Source of the DNA: Vanilla planifolia
Taxonomy: Eukaryota; Streptophyta; Magnoliopsida; Asparagales; Orchidaceae
NCBI GenBank assembly: GCA_023846275.1
Contig: JAIUJO010000229.1
Coordinates: 57,347-121,346, forward strand
Direction of reading: 5' to 3'
DNA: 64,000 bases
The notes beneath the pieces are model-generated. The model was not told the DNA's origin, did no database searches, and saw nothing but the letters and a program-made list of their open reading frames with translations. Every line of letters starts with the position of its first letter. Within the stretch, counting starts at the first letter, position 1. Positions 1 to 12,522 of the stretch are shown here, piece by piece. Both the position numbers and the translations under genes were made by a program.

Positions 1-2689
1 TAATTATTACATGGCTTTATTTACAATAATGAGAAAATTTGAGGTTTTCAAAAATTTGAATAATTAAATGATGATATGTAATTTCATAAGTGGATGATTA
101 TATTAATCATAAGTTATATAGGTCTATTTATATTTATTACAAGTATTTAATATCTGTTAAAATCATTTAATCAACTTTTCCACCTTTTTAAGGCTATGTA
201 CACCATTTCTCAAACTTTTCATTTATTAAAAAAATATAAGAACATATTGGAGGTTACAATAGTTATGCTTTATTACTTAAAATGCATTATTATTATTATC
301 AAGTCTTCTAAAGGTTGTTGTTAATATGTGTGTGTGAGGATGACCATCCATAAGCTTTTTGTTTTTTTGATGCATGCGAATGTCATATGCTAACTCGTCA
401 CCATTCAGTGATTTCGAGTGTCTCATTGAACTATCAATATTACCAATTCAATTTATTAATTGGAATGAGTCTAATGCATAGAGGTATCTATAGTGACTAT
501 GATTAATTCCACATACGTTATACATTGAAATTGTACAAGAGTGCATAAAAGTACAATGACCGACCTTGCTATAAGGAACTGTCATATTGTATGATGAGAA
601 TTATGTTAATAAACTTTTTATGAAAAGATTGATGAATGATAAACCAAGTTAATTGTGGAACTAACAATGAAAATTGAGACAATGTGCCTCAATGGGCAAG
701 TTTGACTAAGTATTAGTGCATTATTGTAAACAAAATATCTAACACAAATCAAAGGGATTTCAAGGAAATCCAAATGGTTCCTTCCATGCCACATATTTAG
801 GTGATGACAACCTTGCTATGCGGTATGATATAGTATAGTACATTGATTGATTTCATGATTGTAGGATGTAAGAAAAGCAAATTAGATTCAACATATTTGT
901 TTAATCCTTTATAATGAGTGGTAATATTAGAGTGACCTTGGCACAAAGAGGAAACATAAATGATAGATCTGATTGATCAACTTTAAGAAATGTTTATTGA
1001 AGATGGTAGTCCTGATGTGAAATGTTATACTAGGCTAATTAAGGAATCATATTATGCATGCTAAGAAATTGTTCAGTATTGGAGTAATCCAAAGTTAGTA
1101 TTGAAGCATTATTAAATTTTCTTGAACCAATTTAAAAGTTTTGTATTAGGTAGCTATTTAGCTAGTGATTGTGTTGCTATGAAGTAAGATATAACTCAAT
1201 ACAGTGATGAAATCTATAACCATACATGTTGAAATACTCGTTAAGTGTCATCTTTTTGTTTAGTCATTAATGTCCATAATAGTATGATTCAGAGCCATGA
1301 TAAAGGAGCAAAGAATCCAAACAAAGTCTCTAATGACTCCAAATAAGTAGTGAGTCTAATGTATTGTCTAATTAAGTCCATCATACTTAACTAATTCCAT
1401 TGAACTAGTCTTTACATATGGTTTATTTCGAGGACGTGCTGGCCAATGAATGAACGAGTACTAGATGATGAGGATGTAGAAACTGGTGTTATGAACAATT
1501 ACATTAGCTATAGATCAAATGACAAAGAAATTATTGAGAAGGAGATGGTTGTTTTGTCTTTTTTTGCATATCTTATTGCTAAAAAGAAAAAAAAATTTGT
1601 TAGGTAGCTTCCTAATTCATAAATCTACTATTGTATTAATACTACAAAATACTTTTTATTGTAATAATAATAGAAGATGAACTCAATTTAATTTAGCAAA
1701 AGTAGTCATAATTGTATGAACCTTTCTTTTTTATTTTTGCTAGAATGAAGTTCAAGTTTGATTGGAATATATTGGAATGGGTTGGATTTGTATCATTTTA
1801 AAAAAAAAATTCATAGACTTAGATATAATAAGAATAGTTATCATTTGCTAAATTTTAGAGATTCTATCAACATTGGTTTCCCTATTATGAAATGAACCAC
1901 AACAAATAGGTTCACTAATTTTTTTAAAAGAATATGATTAACTTGACATGAGCTATATAAAGCAAAAGTAGTTTATCAAAATTGGTTTCTTAAGCTAAAA
2001 TAAAAGTTATATGATAAAATATAGTGGTTTCCAAGATTTTTGTTCATTCTTTTTAGCCCCAAATACTTAGTGATTTTCACAAGAACAAATCCAAGTCAAC
2101 CTTAATGATGATGTGAATGCATTTCATACATTTGATGATGGATTACTTAGTTGGATTACTTTCCTTATGATCACCACATCAACATCTCTCCTCATCAAGC
2201 TTAATTAAAACTTTGTAGACTTTTTGAATTTGTTTTGAACTTAAAACGCTTAACTGAATACAACTATTAGCTATTTAAGCTAATTAATTTGTTACTACAT
2301 TTCCTTCCCTGAACATGTTTTAGAATTAAACAACTCTGCAATGTAGTTGATTCATTCTATTTAGTAGAATTAAGATGCAACAAGGGATTCAATGCTTTTA
2401 AGCAACATTATAGGGATTGATTAATTGTTTGATTCTGTAATGATGTTTATGCAACCCCAAATTATCACATAAATTTAAACAGAATAGAATTTCAATGGCA
2501 TCAACTTATATATTTTTTTAGATAATATGTAAATTAAGAGTGCTTTAATAGCTCTACCAACTCATCTTCTATTACACAAGCACAACCTATAGTAGCTCTA
2601 CCAAGTAGCTCTAATAAAGAAGATCCTTTATACATTAATCTATAAACTTGATGTGCTTTAGTGATCCGTGAGGAATAACTTGATATTTT
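1..2689. other. AT-rich intergenic DNA, nothing recognised
   Basis: No coding region can be supported here. All reading frames are closed at short intervals on both strands. The right end adjoins the reverse-transcriptase relic of LINE-A, so part of this stretch could be the decayed 3' portion of that minus-strand element, but I could not recognise any post-RT domain in it. Confidence 0.5.
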
Positions 2690-3480
2690 TTATTTGAGAA
2701 TTCGTCACCTCTTGAGAAGAGAAAAAGGTAATATACAAAGCATAAATGGGACTTTGGTTGACAACCACTTTGAGAGCCCTAGTGTTTCACTTTACCTTAC
2801 ATATGTAGATTGTTTAAACCTCATCTCAGTGCTTTAGCAATAATGTGGAGAAGAAATGGGGATAGAGGGCTACCATGCTTTAGCTAATAAGTGAGTTAGA
2901 TGGAACCATTTCCTTTTTTTGTTAATAATGACTATCAACCAGCTTATGTTATAGATGCTCAAGATTGTATTAATAAATTAACTATTGAAGTTAAACATTT
3001 GTAGAATTTGTTTTCCTCATGATATATTATTAAACACATTCTTAATGTCTAGTTTGATAATAGAGCTATTTTCTTTGATCTTCTCATGTAAATCATTAGT
3101 TTGCTATTATTAATGTATGACTTCTTACGTAGGGAAGAGATTTTTAGTGATTTACCCTTCCTTAGTAAAGTTGATTGCTCCATGGAGATGATGGTGGGTA
3201 AGAAACAGTATAGGCTAACTAGTAACAACTTAGAGTACTTTTTAGAAACTATACATGCAATTGTCAAAAAGTCTTTGAAAGATGTTTTGTAATTAATCTT
3301 AAAAAAATAATAAAATTAGCTCTACTACATTGTTTAGGTGATTGTTTACCAATAAGAAAATCATTAATAGCATCATAAATGTCATCTTAAAATATGGACC
3401 AACAATGCTTGTAAAATTAAACATGAAACCCATCCAATTTGTAAGCACATGAAGAATCCATCAAAAAAATGATTTGTTGT
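2690..3480 (-). pseudogene. LINE-A ORF2 reverse transcriptase relic
   Basis: The minus strand from 3480 to 2690 carries the RT domain in pieces. The first frame reads YKLDGFHV (the 'APGPDGF' box) and then DIYDAINDFLIGKQSPKQ, like the 'DVxxAIxDFFxxGxLPKxxN' region. After a frameshift, IISMEQS near 3180 matches the 'xIISxxQSAFxxGR' box. Near 3070-3000 SIIKLDIKNVFNNIS matches the catalytic 'KLDxxKAFDxVxW' box, with the first catalytic Asp still present. Near 2875-2840 GSPLSPFL matches 'GxPLSPxLF'. The YADD/FADD box, expected near 2720, is degraded to FVYY, so the last two catalytic Asp are lost. At least three frames and many stops are involved: long dead. Confidence 0.75.
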
Positions 3481-5059
3481 TTTTTCTCCTTATTAACTAG
3501 CTGAATTAGCATCACCTTACATTTAGTTAGTCTAAGAATCATAAAACAAAGCTCTTCTCAATTTTTTTAAACAAGGAATTGAGAGATGCTAAGCAATCAC
3601 AACATTTTATGTTATTAAATCCTCCTCTATTGCTAACTCCCTTTGATCTTCAAGTCTTTATCTATTACCCTTCATTTGTTATTATTGAAAATTATTTGGA
3701 AGACATTTGTGTTTTTATCACCATTATTAAGCTACACAGCACCTATCCTTTAGCTCTTATATATATAATGTAATAGAATCAAGTACATCATGTTGAAGTT
3801 CGACTTGAAGATGTATTAGTTATCGTAATCATTATAGAGATCAATTATAGTAAACCTTCATTTATTGTATATTTCTATTTTTTTATTAGTGCATCAATTT
3901 ATTTGTATCTATAGATATGTTAGGTTATTTAAAGAATAATTAAAAACTTTTTAGAGATTTTCAAATTTATATTTAGTATAGGCCTTCCCTTCAACCATCA
4001 TACAAGTTGTTAGTATAAAAATTTCTTAAACTTTGATTTAACAACGTCTTGAAAATTAGTTTTTAGGGTTTTTTTGTTGTCATTCACCATTGACAGCAGT
4101 CGTTACCACAAATATTAGTGTTTACTCATCAACTCATTCTAACTCTCTTCGATCCTCATTGATGCCAAAGTGGACTCGAAGTGTCAATGCCTCTCTATCA
4201 ATGCTACTCATTGAAATTGGAACCAAAGTGATGCACCAATTGACTCGTGTAGCATCGTGCATTATCTGTTACCCAACCATTCACCATTACTACCGCCTAA
4301 AATGCATGTGCCAATTTGTGAACAAATTATGAAAATTAATTTTGTAGCACTTTAAGTCAAATTTTTTAGTTTTTTTTGGAAGAATTGTAAGCATTTATTC
4401 TGTCAATTTTTTGTGGCATACAAAATTAAAAAATTTCCTTTAGAATTCCAAAAAAGTAACCCTTAGTATTCTCATATGTCTTCTCCATACATCTCCAATT
4501 AATAACCATGTTTAGTTCATCCTAACATTTGTTAGTTCTAATTTTGATAACTCATTCAAAACTCTTTGAAGTTTTTTACCATCTCCATAACATGTTTTTC
4601 TTCTTCTTCAATCTTCAAAAAAATATGACAAAACTAAGTTTTACTAAATACTTTAGGGTGGGCATTAACTCTCTTTAACTTTTATGCTAGGGCCCTTCTT
4701 AACCTAACCAATTGGAAGACTCCAATCGTAAGTAAACCCTGGAGAGCATATTATACTTTCAATCTATATTGTTTGGAATCTATGTTGTTTAGATTTAATT
4801 ACTAATGGAGAATTGATCAGTAATGGAGATTGTATAGTATGAACATGTTCATATGCTGAGCCACTATGTTAGGAAGGCTTTGAGCAAATCATATTCAATA
4901 GGGTTTTGCGAACAAGAGTTACCTTTATGTTTTTGAAACTTAGCAAAGACATTTGATGTGCTTTCTATTCACAATAGACAATTGGCTTCCATCATCAATC
5001 TTAAATCCCTTCAAAGATCTATTCTATTAATAAAAGAATTCTTGGCATGCACAAAATGG

Positions 5060-5290
5060 TAACACATCATTTACTTATCACCATGTGAACAAAATATTCT
5101 TAAGTTTCAATTTTTACCATTGTAACTACTAAAATGAAACACTTATACTTTGTTAGAAATGTTGCTTCACAATAATGAAAATTTAGGCTCCTGTAAATAA
5201 TATCCATTTTTCTATTACTTGCAAAGCATTCCATCATTGCAATTAACCTAATTTTATGTAATATGATCATGTTATTAAGCATCAAGGTAC
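5060..5290 (-). pseudogene. LINE-A ORF2 endonuclease relic
   Basis: The APE-type endonuclease of LINEs nicks the target DNA to prime reverse transcription. The minus-strand frame at 5285-5100 contains IAMMECFASNRKMDIIYRSL followed by NFHYCEA and, later, a 'VKIE' segment. This follows the pattern of plant LINE endonuclease N-termini: an '(A/L)METK' motif whose Glu binds metal, then a 'xxLxFxxxxxVEAxGxSGG' stretch and a W/VKIE strand. In this copy the Thr after Glu is Cys and the SGG loop is lost. The likely continuation below 5100 has stops. It lies between the ORF1 relic and the RT relic, as expected. Confidence 0.5.
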
Positions 5291-5819
5291 TATAGAACTA
5301 ACTACATCATTTATGCTGAAAAGTAGGACATTATTATTTACAATCTACAATGCTTATATTTTGAGATTCTTGAAAGCTTCTTCTAGTCATTTTTAGGTAA
5401 ATCATTTTTTTGACATTGCATTTAGTGACGTTTCTTATTGACTTGTTACTATTAACCACTATGAAGTTATTTGAGTCTATCCTAAGTCTTTGCTTTTTCC
5501 TAGAGATCTTTATTTGAGCAATTGTGAGATTGAATGTCTACTTGATGTTTAAGCTACATGTCCTTCCTAAGTTTCAAATTAGACTAATATTTTTTACTCT
5601 TACTTTACAATTGCTAATAGAAATTCATCAAGTATTCATTGAATACATGATTCATAGTACAATTATGTTTATTTATTATTGATGTTGTGTGATGTAGTGA
5701 GTTGTTGATATTGTTTTCTACATTGATGGCTACCAAAGTTTGAAGTTTCACATTGCTTATTACTTCACTAATTGGAATTGTCTCATCTTCTTCATTTCTT
5801 ACGTATAAGGGTTTAGAAC

Positions 5820-6220
5820 TTTTTCTTGCTTGCATTTGACCATTAAAAATCCTTGCTTATAATTGCTTTAGTAATATTCGAGAGAATTTTCATTACTTAA
5901 ATTTTTTAAAAAATCCTTTATTGCACCAAATGATTCTAGAGATTCTAATATATAAAGAAAGACTTTTAGCAAGATTGACCAAAATGAAGACCAAAGCCCT
6001 AGGGCCTTTATTAAGTTTATTGTCATAGCATTAGTTTTAATGAGTTGCTAATTGTTAACATGAGCGAGAATAGGGCCTACTTATTAACCAAGTTGATTGG
6101 AAGTTGCTCTAATGGGATCCACACCACAGCTTACAAAGGTTTAATATCGAGCAAACAATTTGGAACCATTTCAGGGCCCTCTTGTGAAAGACTAGAATTA
6201 TCCAAATATTGTTTATCCAA
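5820..6220 (-). pseudogene. LINE-A ORF1 relic (DUF4283-like plus zinc knuckle)
   Basis: LINE ORF1 proteins bind the element RNA and carry it back to the nucleus. On the minus strand, translation near 6142-6080 gives AVVWIPLEQLPINLVNK, which resembles the conserved 'VWIRLPxLPxxLxxK' core of plant LINE ORF1/DUF4283 proteins. Further on, around 5980-5940, a frame reads LVNLAKSLSLYIRIS, like the 'VEVDLxKPLPxxIxI' segment. At 5879-5825 a degraded CCHC knuckle is visible: the spacing C-x2-C-x4-H-x4-C is kept, but the first two Cys read Tyr and the His reads Phe, with only the last Cys left. Several stops and frameshifts make it a pseudogene. Confidence 0.6.
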
Positions 6221-6239
6221 CATCAAATATTTTTGAATT

Positions 6240-9200
6240 CTAGTGAAAATCTTACGACCACATGCATACCTCTTTGCGATTGATTCAAAGATTCCTATTG
6301 TTTTGAATTCATATTCTTTGAAATTCCATGTTGGGTCATCTAATTGAAAATGTTACATATTATAGTGAGTTTGAAGGGAGCAACCTTTTTGGACACATCA
6401 TCATCGTTAAACATGACCTTTTGTTCACACTTTGAAAAAGAGATTATCACTATGATGACTAGTGAGGATAAAAAAGTTTCCCATATTCAATATAAAAGAA
6501 AGACCATGAGGCACATGTGCACATGAGATATACCCAATGAGGGAGAGGAGCAAACTTATAAGAATGTGTTCCTTGAATCATGTCGGAAGTGTCATCATGA
6601 AAACACAAACACAAAAAAAGCTATCACCTCTCTTTCACTTTGATGTTTGTTTGTGAAGTCCTTTTGAAACTTGTGTCAAAATGCACCTTTTTATGATTTT
6701 AAAAATTAAGAATTCCTAAAATAATGCAGTTAAACCTTATGAATGATTAATTTCAAATTTAATTAAATAAAAACATTTGCTAAAAATTGTTCTTTTTTTT
6801 TGTTTGTTGTTTAAGCCTGCCACTTATCCTCCACATTATTAACTCTTCATTTCAAATATCAACTTGTTCTTATGCGTCATTAAGTTCCTTACTTTTAATT
6901 TGCATATTTTAGCTCTTTTCATCATGTCAGTATTAGTTCAACAAGAGAATGAGTGAATTATTAAAAAATAAATATTTGTTTCTTAGAAAAATATTCTAAG
7001 AAGATATTTTAAAAAAAATTTAATAAGCTTAAACAAATATCTAAAAGTAATTTTTTTAAAATTTTAATTTTCATTTAAAATATGTTAATTTTTATTTAAT
7101 AATAAAATTTTAAGGAAATTGTGTAATAGGATGGTCAACAAAAATTTTAAAGTGTACTTAAGCATTGTTTAGCTTATTCAAGCTGAAATAAAACCTACAT
7201 CCACTCCTACAAAAAACAAGACATAAAAAAATAATCTATATAAGACTTTTGTCGAAAAATGGGTATGCTAAATTCTCATAACAATTAAATAGAAAAAATG
7301 TAGGCTACAAAGGCCTTATAATGATCTATGATTTGCATGAAGAGGAAAGAAAAGTGGCATTTAAAATCTATGCAATGTAATTCCTATGCTTGATTTGTGC
7401 TCTAGAAGACACAAGTACTTTAATTTAATCAAATAGAAAAAATGAAATGAAAGCATTGTTGTTTTTAAGAAGGAATATCGAATTAGTGAATGACACAACG
7501 TATAAATACAACAATGAGCACTAGCTATTAAGGGCTTTGATGTTGTTACTTAAAATGTTTCTTTAGAAATTTGCAAAAATTTCATCAATTTATTTTGATC
7601 AACAATTACCCAATTTATAAATATTTCCAAATGGCTCAAAGTATTTAACAAACTATCCATTTGATGTTTTTAATAAATAGATGTTTTTAGTTAAAAATTT
7701 ATATTATTTGAATAAAATTTTTATCAAATAGTAAATATTTATCAAAATAGTCGTTGCACAAGAGTGACATGATTAAAAAAATCTTGGGTGTTTGATTGTG
7801 AAAATTACAGAAATGGCCCGTTAAGAATAAACTAGAGTAGTTTAGAAATTTGGATTTCATTTGAATAATGAATTTTGAATTATTATATAATGATTGGATT
7901 TAATTTTACTTATAAATTAAATGTGGACCATGGAATTATTTAATGGAGAGATTAGATAGTTAGTGGAGTTATCACTTAAAAAGGCAATTGTGGAAATGAT
8001 GATTTGATGGTAAAATTACATGATTAGATAGCTCACGTCACTACAGTAATTTAGAAATTAGCTGTGAGGAAAAAGTTTTAAAGTTTAGTCCTAAATGGTG
8101 CATTTTCTCTTATTTTTTTGTCCTTATAAGACACTTCCTTTGCTTCAAAAGTAGTTTGATTTCACGTTAGTGTCATCAACTTTATTCATGATTTTGTCAT
8201 TACACCTCCAATAACATGATCAATTGATTTATGAATGTAGTGGGTAGTGCATTGATTCAAGATACTTGTATCTATGTTTAGGACTAACGCTCGATCTGAT
8301 TATTGTAGTGAATGGATTGTTAATTTTAGTAACAAAATTGTTACATAGATTTAGATTAGTTAATTTTAGTAGAATAGGTTTTTTATTTTTTTCTTTGAAT
8401 TAATTATTATAGAAACAAAAATGACAAAAGTTAAGAAAAATGGTTCTTAAGATGATCATGATATTATTATTGAAGTTACTAAAAATAAAAATATATTTTT
8501 AAGATAATTAATTTAAATTTAAATTTAATTTTTATAGCATGCATAGATGGTTTAAATTAAGCTAACATTCTTAAAATATTTAAAGTATCTAAAATTTTAT
8601 TCAAAATATTTTTTTGGTGGCCCACCACTGTAACCAAGATGAATTTCATGTCATTTGATATTTACTTCTCTTCTTCTTGAACATCTTCCATGAAGAAACT
8701 TATGAGCTATCTCAAATTTAAAAATTTATTAAACCAAATTCATTGAAATTTTTTTGTTATGTTGCTATCAAATGAAGCATCATGGTTGGGAGTCAACACC
8801 ATAAAATCTAGCTTATGGAAATAACATCTTTTTGAAAGTCCTTTTCATCATTTATCGAGACAAAATATATACAAGCTTTATCATTATGTTAAAACCACAC
8901 ATAATTAGTTTATTATCATCAAAATAGCTTTGATCATCCATGAGGCCATCGAGATAACAACATTTGCCATTTTATAATATAGGCAAAAAAACTTTAAAAG
9001 TAAAATAAACATCTATTATTTATATTCAATCGATCATATAACTACTTTTTCTTAATAAAAAACATACAATTATACACACACAAATACATGCATATACACA
9101 CACACACACACACACATAAATATATATCATTTTCCCTTAGCCCAACTGAAAAATTATCGTACGCCACAAAACCTAATCTTTTTAAAACAAACCATGAGTG

Positions 9201-9879
9201 GAACCAAATTATAAAGAATCATATTGTCATACTGTACTTGTAGATTCCAAGAAAAATATTATCAAGCCAGGAATCCATTAATTTTGTCATCAACAAGACC
9301 AAAACATAAATAAAATATCTAAAAAATCAATAAAACCAATCAATTCTATTATAATATAAGGGAATATCATGAATAACTACAAAAGTCTAATAGAAAAAAA
9401 ATAACTACTAAGGACCAAGTCTAATAGGACAATCAAATACAATATTATATCTATAAAATGGAATTGATTGGAAGTAAGCATCAACCCTGCTATTATTGAT
9501 GATGAAATAAATAATATAAATTATTCAACTAATTCACAAACTTTGATAAACTTTAGCTCAAATCTTACTCAAATTTTAATAACTTGGTGTTGCTGTAAAG
9601 GGGAGAGCTAGGTGGCTCAAGAGGAAAACTTTGAGCCATATTATAAAACTATTATACACTAATATTAATTATGAATATAATAATAGAATAAATCACATGA
9701 ATGAATGACATTAGTTTCTAACTAACAAAAGGATATCATGCTCTACTAACTAATTCAATATGTATTTCTTTACACTATGACTAACTAGATACTTGGCATC
9801 TACTTCATAAATATAATACAATTTTTTATACAAAAAAACATGAAAAGCCTTATAACTTCTTTCAAATAATGTAATCCAG
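6240..9879. other. AT-rich intergenic DNA, no gene recognised
   Basis: No coding frame of note on either strand. Between about 7.78 and 8.28 kb the sequence is somewhat less AT-rich and could be LTR-derived, but I found no terminal motifs, primer binding site or duplicated copy to support that. A microsatellite is annotated separately. Confidence 0.4.
9096..9116. repeat. (AC)n microsatellite
   Basis: A perfect dinucleotide AC run of 21 bases, preceded by imperfect CA/TA-rich sequence from about 9071 (short ACACAC and ATACA pieces) and followed by ATAAATATATAT. Likely length-variable. Confidence 0.9.
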
Positions 9880-12260
9880 CATTCAACATGGCAATGATAA
9901 TCACATGGTCATCCATGTAGGATTCTAAGAGTCTTCATGAACTATAGGCAGTCCCTCATATAACAAAGGACACTATGGGATTTCCTATGGAACAAAATGT
10001 ACAATTGTTTCCTTTTGGGACTATTCATATAGTTGCTTCCTACCAATACTAAAGGATCATACCATAAAATCTGACACTACAATTATAGGGTTAAGCATTC
10101 ACATTTAATTAACACCAACCAAGGGAGTGGGGTGCCTAACATGTCTTATCTCCACAGTGAGTGTCAATAATTTATAGTCCATTATATCTAAATGACTTAA
10201 GATTCCTATTAAATACTAATTCAGTTATCTAGAAATTTTAGCCCATTTTTCTTATATTTAATCTTGCCCACATTTTTTTTTGGATCTTTCTTATCTAAGC
10301 TAACCATAGAGTTGATAATGGAGTATCTTTTACTCGTTGGTTATATTTTTAACTTATAGCTAGTACAACTAAGTCTCGATTCACACAAGTATTGCTGTGA
10401 CTCTTATGATCCCAAGGCAATTTGTAACCATCATAATAATAATAAGGCCTCTCTTAAGCCTTGACATATTCCTCAGATCACCATTAAAAGTGTCATCATG
10501 TGACTGAAGAGCCTAAATAGAATTAATTATGGTCTTACCCAAATAACCTATTCAATCTAAGGTCTAGTTAACATCTTTCCCATATTACTTACTTGGCCAA
10601 ACCTAAAACAACCTTATGCCTTATTCCAAACTCTTCCACGTTCTTACAAGGTCTTGGATGAGAGCCTACCTAACTAAAGCTTAATTTGCATTCTGGATAA
10701 AGGTTCACTAATGCTATTTCGTGAGCTTGTCATAACAAACTTTTGGTAGTTTCCTTTTCTATTATTTTTCTATGCCTTTGAACATGATCCCAAGGCTACA
10801 CTTACCTTTCATTTCCATATGCAAGAACCTTAAAGTTACAATTTTACTATACTAAAGTTTATAATTTATCCATAAAACCTTTACCATAATGTCTAACTTT
10901 AACGTTGCATTTTCTAGTATAACCAAACTCTTTAGTTGCTAACCGTATCTTTACTTAAACTACTTTCTTTTAAGGCCTTAAATTGTGCCCTCTATGTCTT
11001 TCAAACTAGTAACCAAGAATCACTCTCACCATAGAGTTTATTTAGGTTGTTTTGAGGGTTGAACCATTGCCTCTTATAACTTAGCTATAGCCATGGTTCC
11101 AGGCTTCACATGTAGACCCTACACAAAGAAATGGTTGGTTGCGACATTATCTAAAGTTTTTTTATTTATTTCCAAGTGCATTTAAAATTTTTATTACTTA
11201 ATCTATGGTATAACATATATCACATTGCATTTTAGATATTTTTTATCCATGTTTTAAGTAATAAAGTAACCATTTATACTATGTCTTGTTATCAACTAAA
11301 CTTATGAGTAGTTTCAAACACAATCGTTGTGTCTAACATGGAAAATACATTTCAAACAATAAGTTTATATGAAAAATATACAATAAAGTCTAAATTTTAT
11401 ACAATTCTTTATTGATCATGACACAAAACTCTTTGTCTATTCATGTAATAATCAAGAAGTAAATATTATATTCAGTCTATATTATTTAAAATTAATTCTA
11501 CTTAGAAAGAATAAGAATTACAATAAGTATCCAAAGTCTTAGCAACATATGATAAGAAAACAGTGCCATTATATTTAGGTTATGAGGGTTATATTCAACA
11601 AACTTTTGTTCTTCATGATTTTTCATTTTTTTAGCAATTATCATGATAATCTGTGCTTAATGCATAAATGCCTAAACAATCAACATAGGTAACCAAGAAG
11701 GCATAAAACTTTGCATGATTTTCACTTATTTTACATGGTGATGTCTATGCTACGAAGTGCTTTATATCAACAAATTGCTATTCTAATATCATATTCCATA
11801 TATATCTATAATCAAAGCCAAACATGTAATATGTGATGATATAATTTTCTTTGCATTCATAGGAAAAAAATGTAATATGAATTTTTATAGATAAACTAGA
11901 AACACTACATAAGAAAAAGTCAAAATGGAACCATTCATTTACTAAATAAATTTCCCTTAACCTAGAGAAAAAGTAATTTCCTCCTTTTTGAACACAAATC
12001 ATGAAAAACAATAACTAATTATTCTCACAAACAATTTCAAAGGTTCCATAGACATTTGTACAAAGGAATGCCCTTTTATCTTGGCTTAGACATTAGCTAA
12101 ATTTATTACATAAACTAAGGCGTTATCTTACCTCAAAAAGTTATGTATATGACTTCCCTTTTGCAAGATCTTTCCTTGCTTGAAGGCTTTAACCCTCCTT
12201 CGCCCTCATCTTTTATCTTATTTGTTTACTTGGTATCCTCTAAATTGGCCCCTCCAAGTT

Positions 12261-12272
12261 CCCCTTTTATAG
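12261..12272 (-). promoter_or_regulatory. TATA box in the putative decayed LTR
   Basis: The minus strand reads ctataaaagggg, a near-consensus plant TATA box standing out in a GC-richer context. It is the best evidence that 9.88-12.56 kb was once a promoter-bearing LTR oriented on the minus strand. Whether it is still used cannot be told. Confidence 0.45.
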
Positions 12273-12424
12273 TTTAGTTTTCTTGAATTAGAAGCACATT
12301 TTAATGGCTTATGTAGCCTTAGCCAGACCACCTTAAACTTAGAATTTACTTTATGACAAACTAGTTTTGTGTTGGAGTAGCCACAATTCACTATTTTATG
12401 TTAACCCTCTTCTAATTACACCTG

Positions 12425-12522
12425 TTTTGGTCTTCTATATGAAGCCCCTTAAATTTTAGAATCTATGTACGCCTTTTGGTATTCTATATGAAGCTCCTTA
12501 AATTTAATAATCTATGTAAGAT
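12425..12522. repeat. Two-copy 49-bp tandem repeat
   Basis: Two adjacent units, starting at 12425 and 12474, each begin ttttggt and continue through tctatatgaag, ccttaaattt and aatctatgta, with a few mismatches. The repeat sits upstream (minus strand) of the TATA box in the putative decayed LTR, a position where LTR enhancer repeats are common. Confidence 0.75.

Larger units (their letters stand above)
2690..6220 (-). mobile_element. LINE-A: decayed L1-type non-LTR retrotransposon
   Basis: Reading the minus strand from about 6220 down to 2690, relics of a plant L1-type LINE appear in the correct order: ORF1 nucleic-acid-binding domain (DUF4283-like) and a zinc-knuckle remnant, then the APE-type endonuclease, then reverse transcriptase. 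Each block is interrupted by stops and frameshifts, but order, orientation and spacing fit one element. The stretch between endonuclease and RT (about 3.5-5.06 kb) is not readable with confidence. Part of it (about 4.08-4.33 kb) is noticeably less AT-rich and unassigned. No poly(A) tail or target-site duplication could be fixed. This is an old, dead copy. Confidence 0.75.

Noticed and set aside
4090-4332. 80-codon plus-strand frame in a less AT-rich patch
   Set aside because: It lies antisense within the span of LINE-A and shows no motif; most likely a chance opening in relic sequence.
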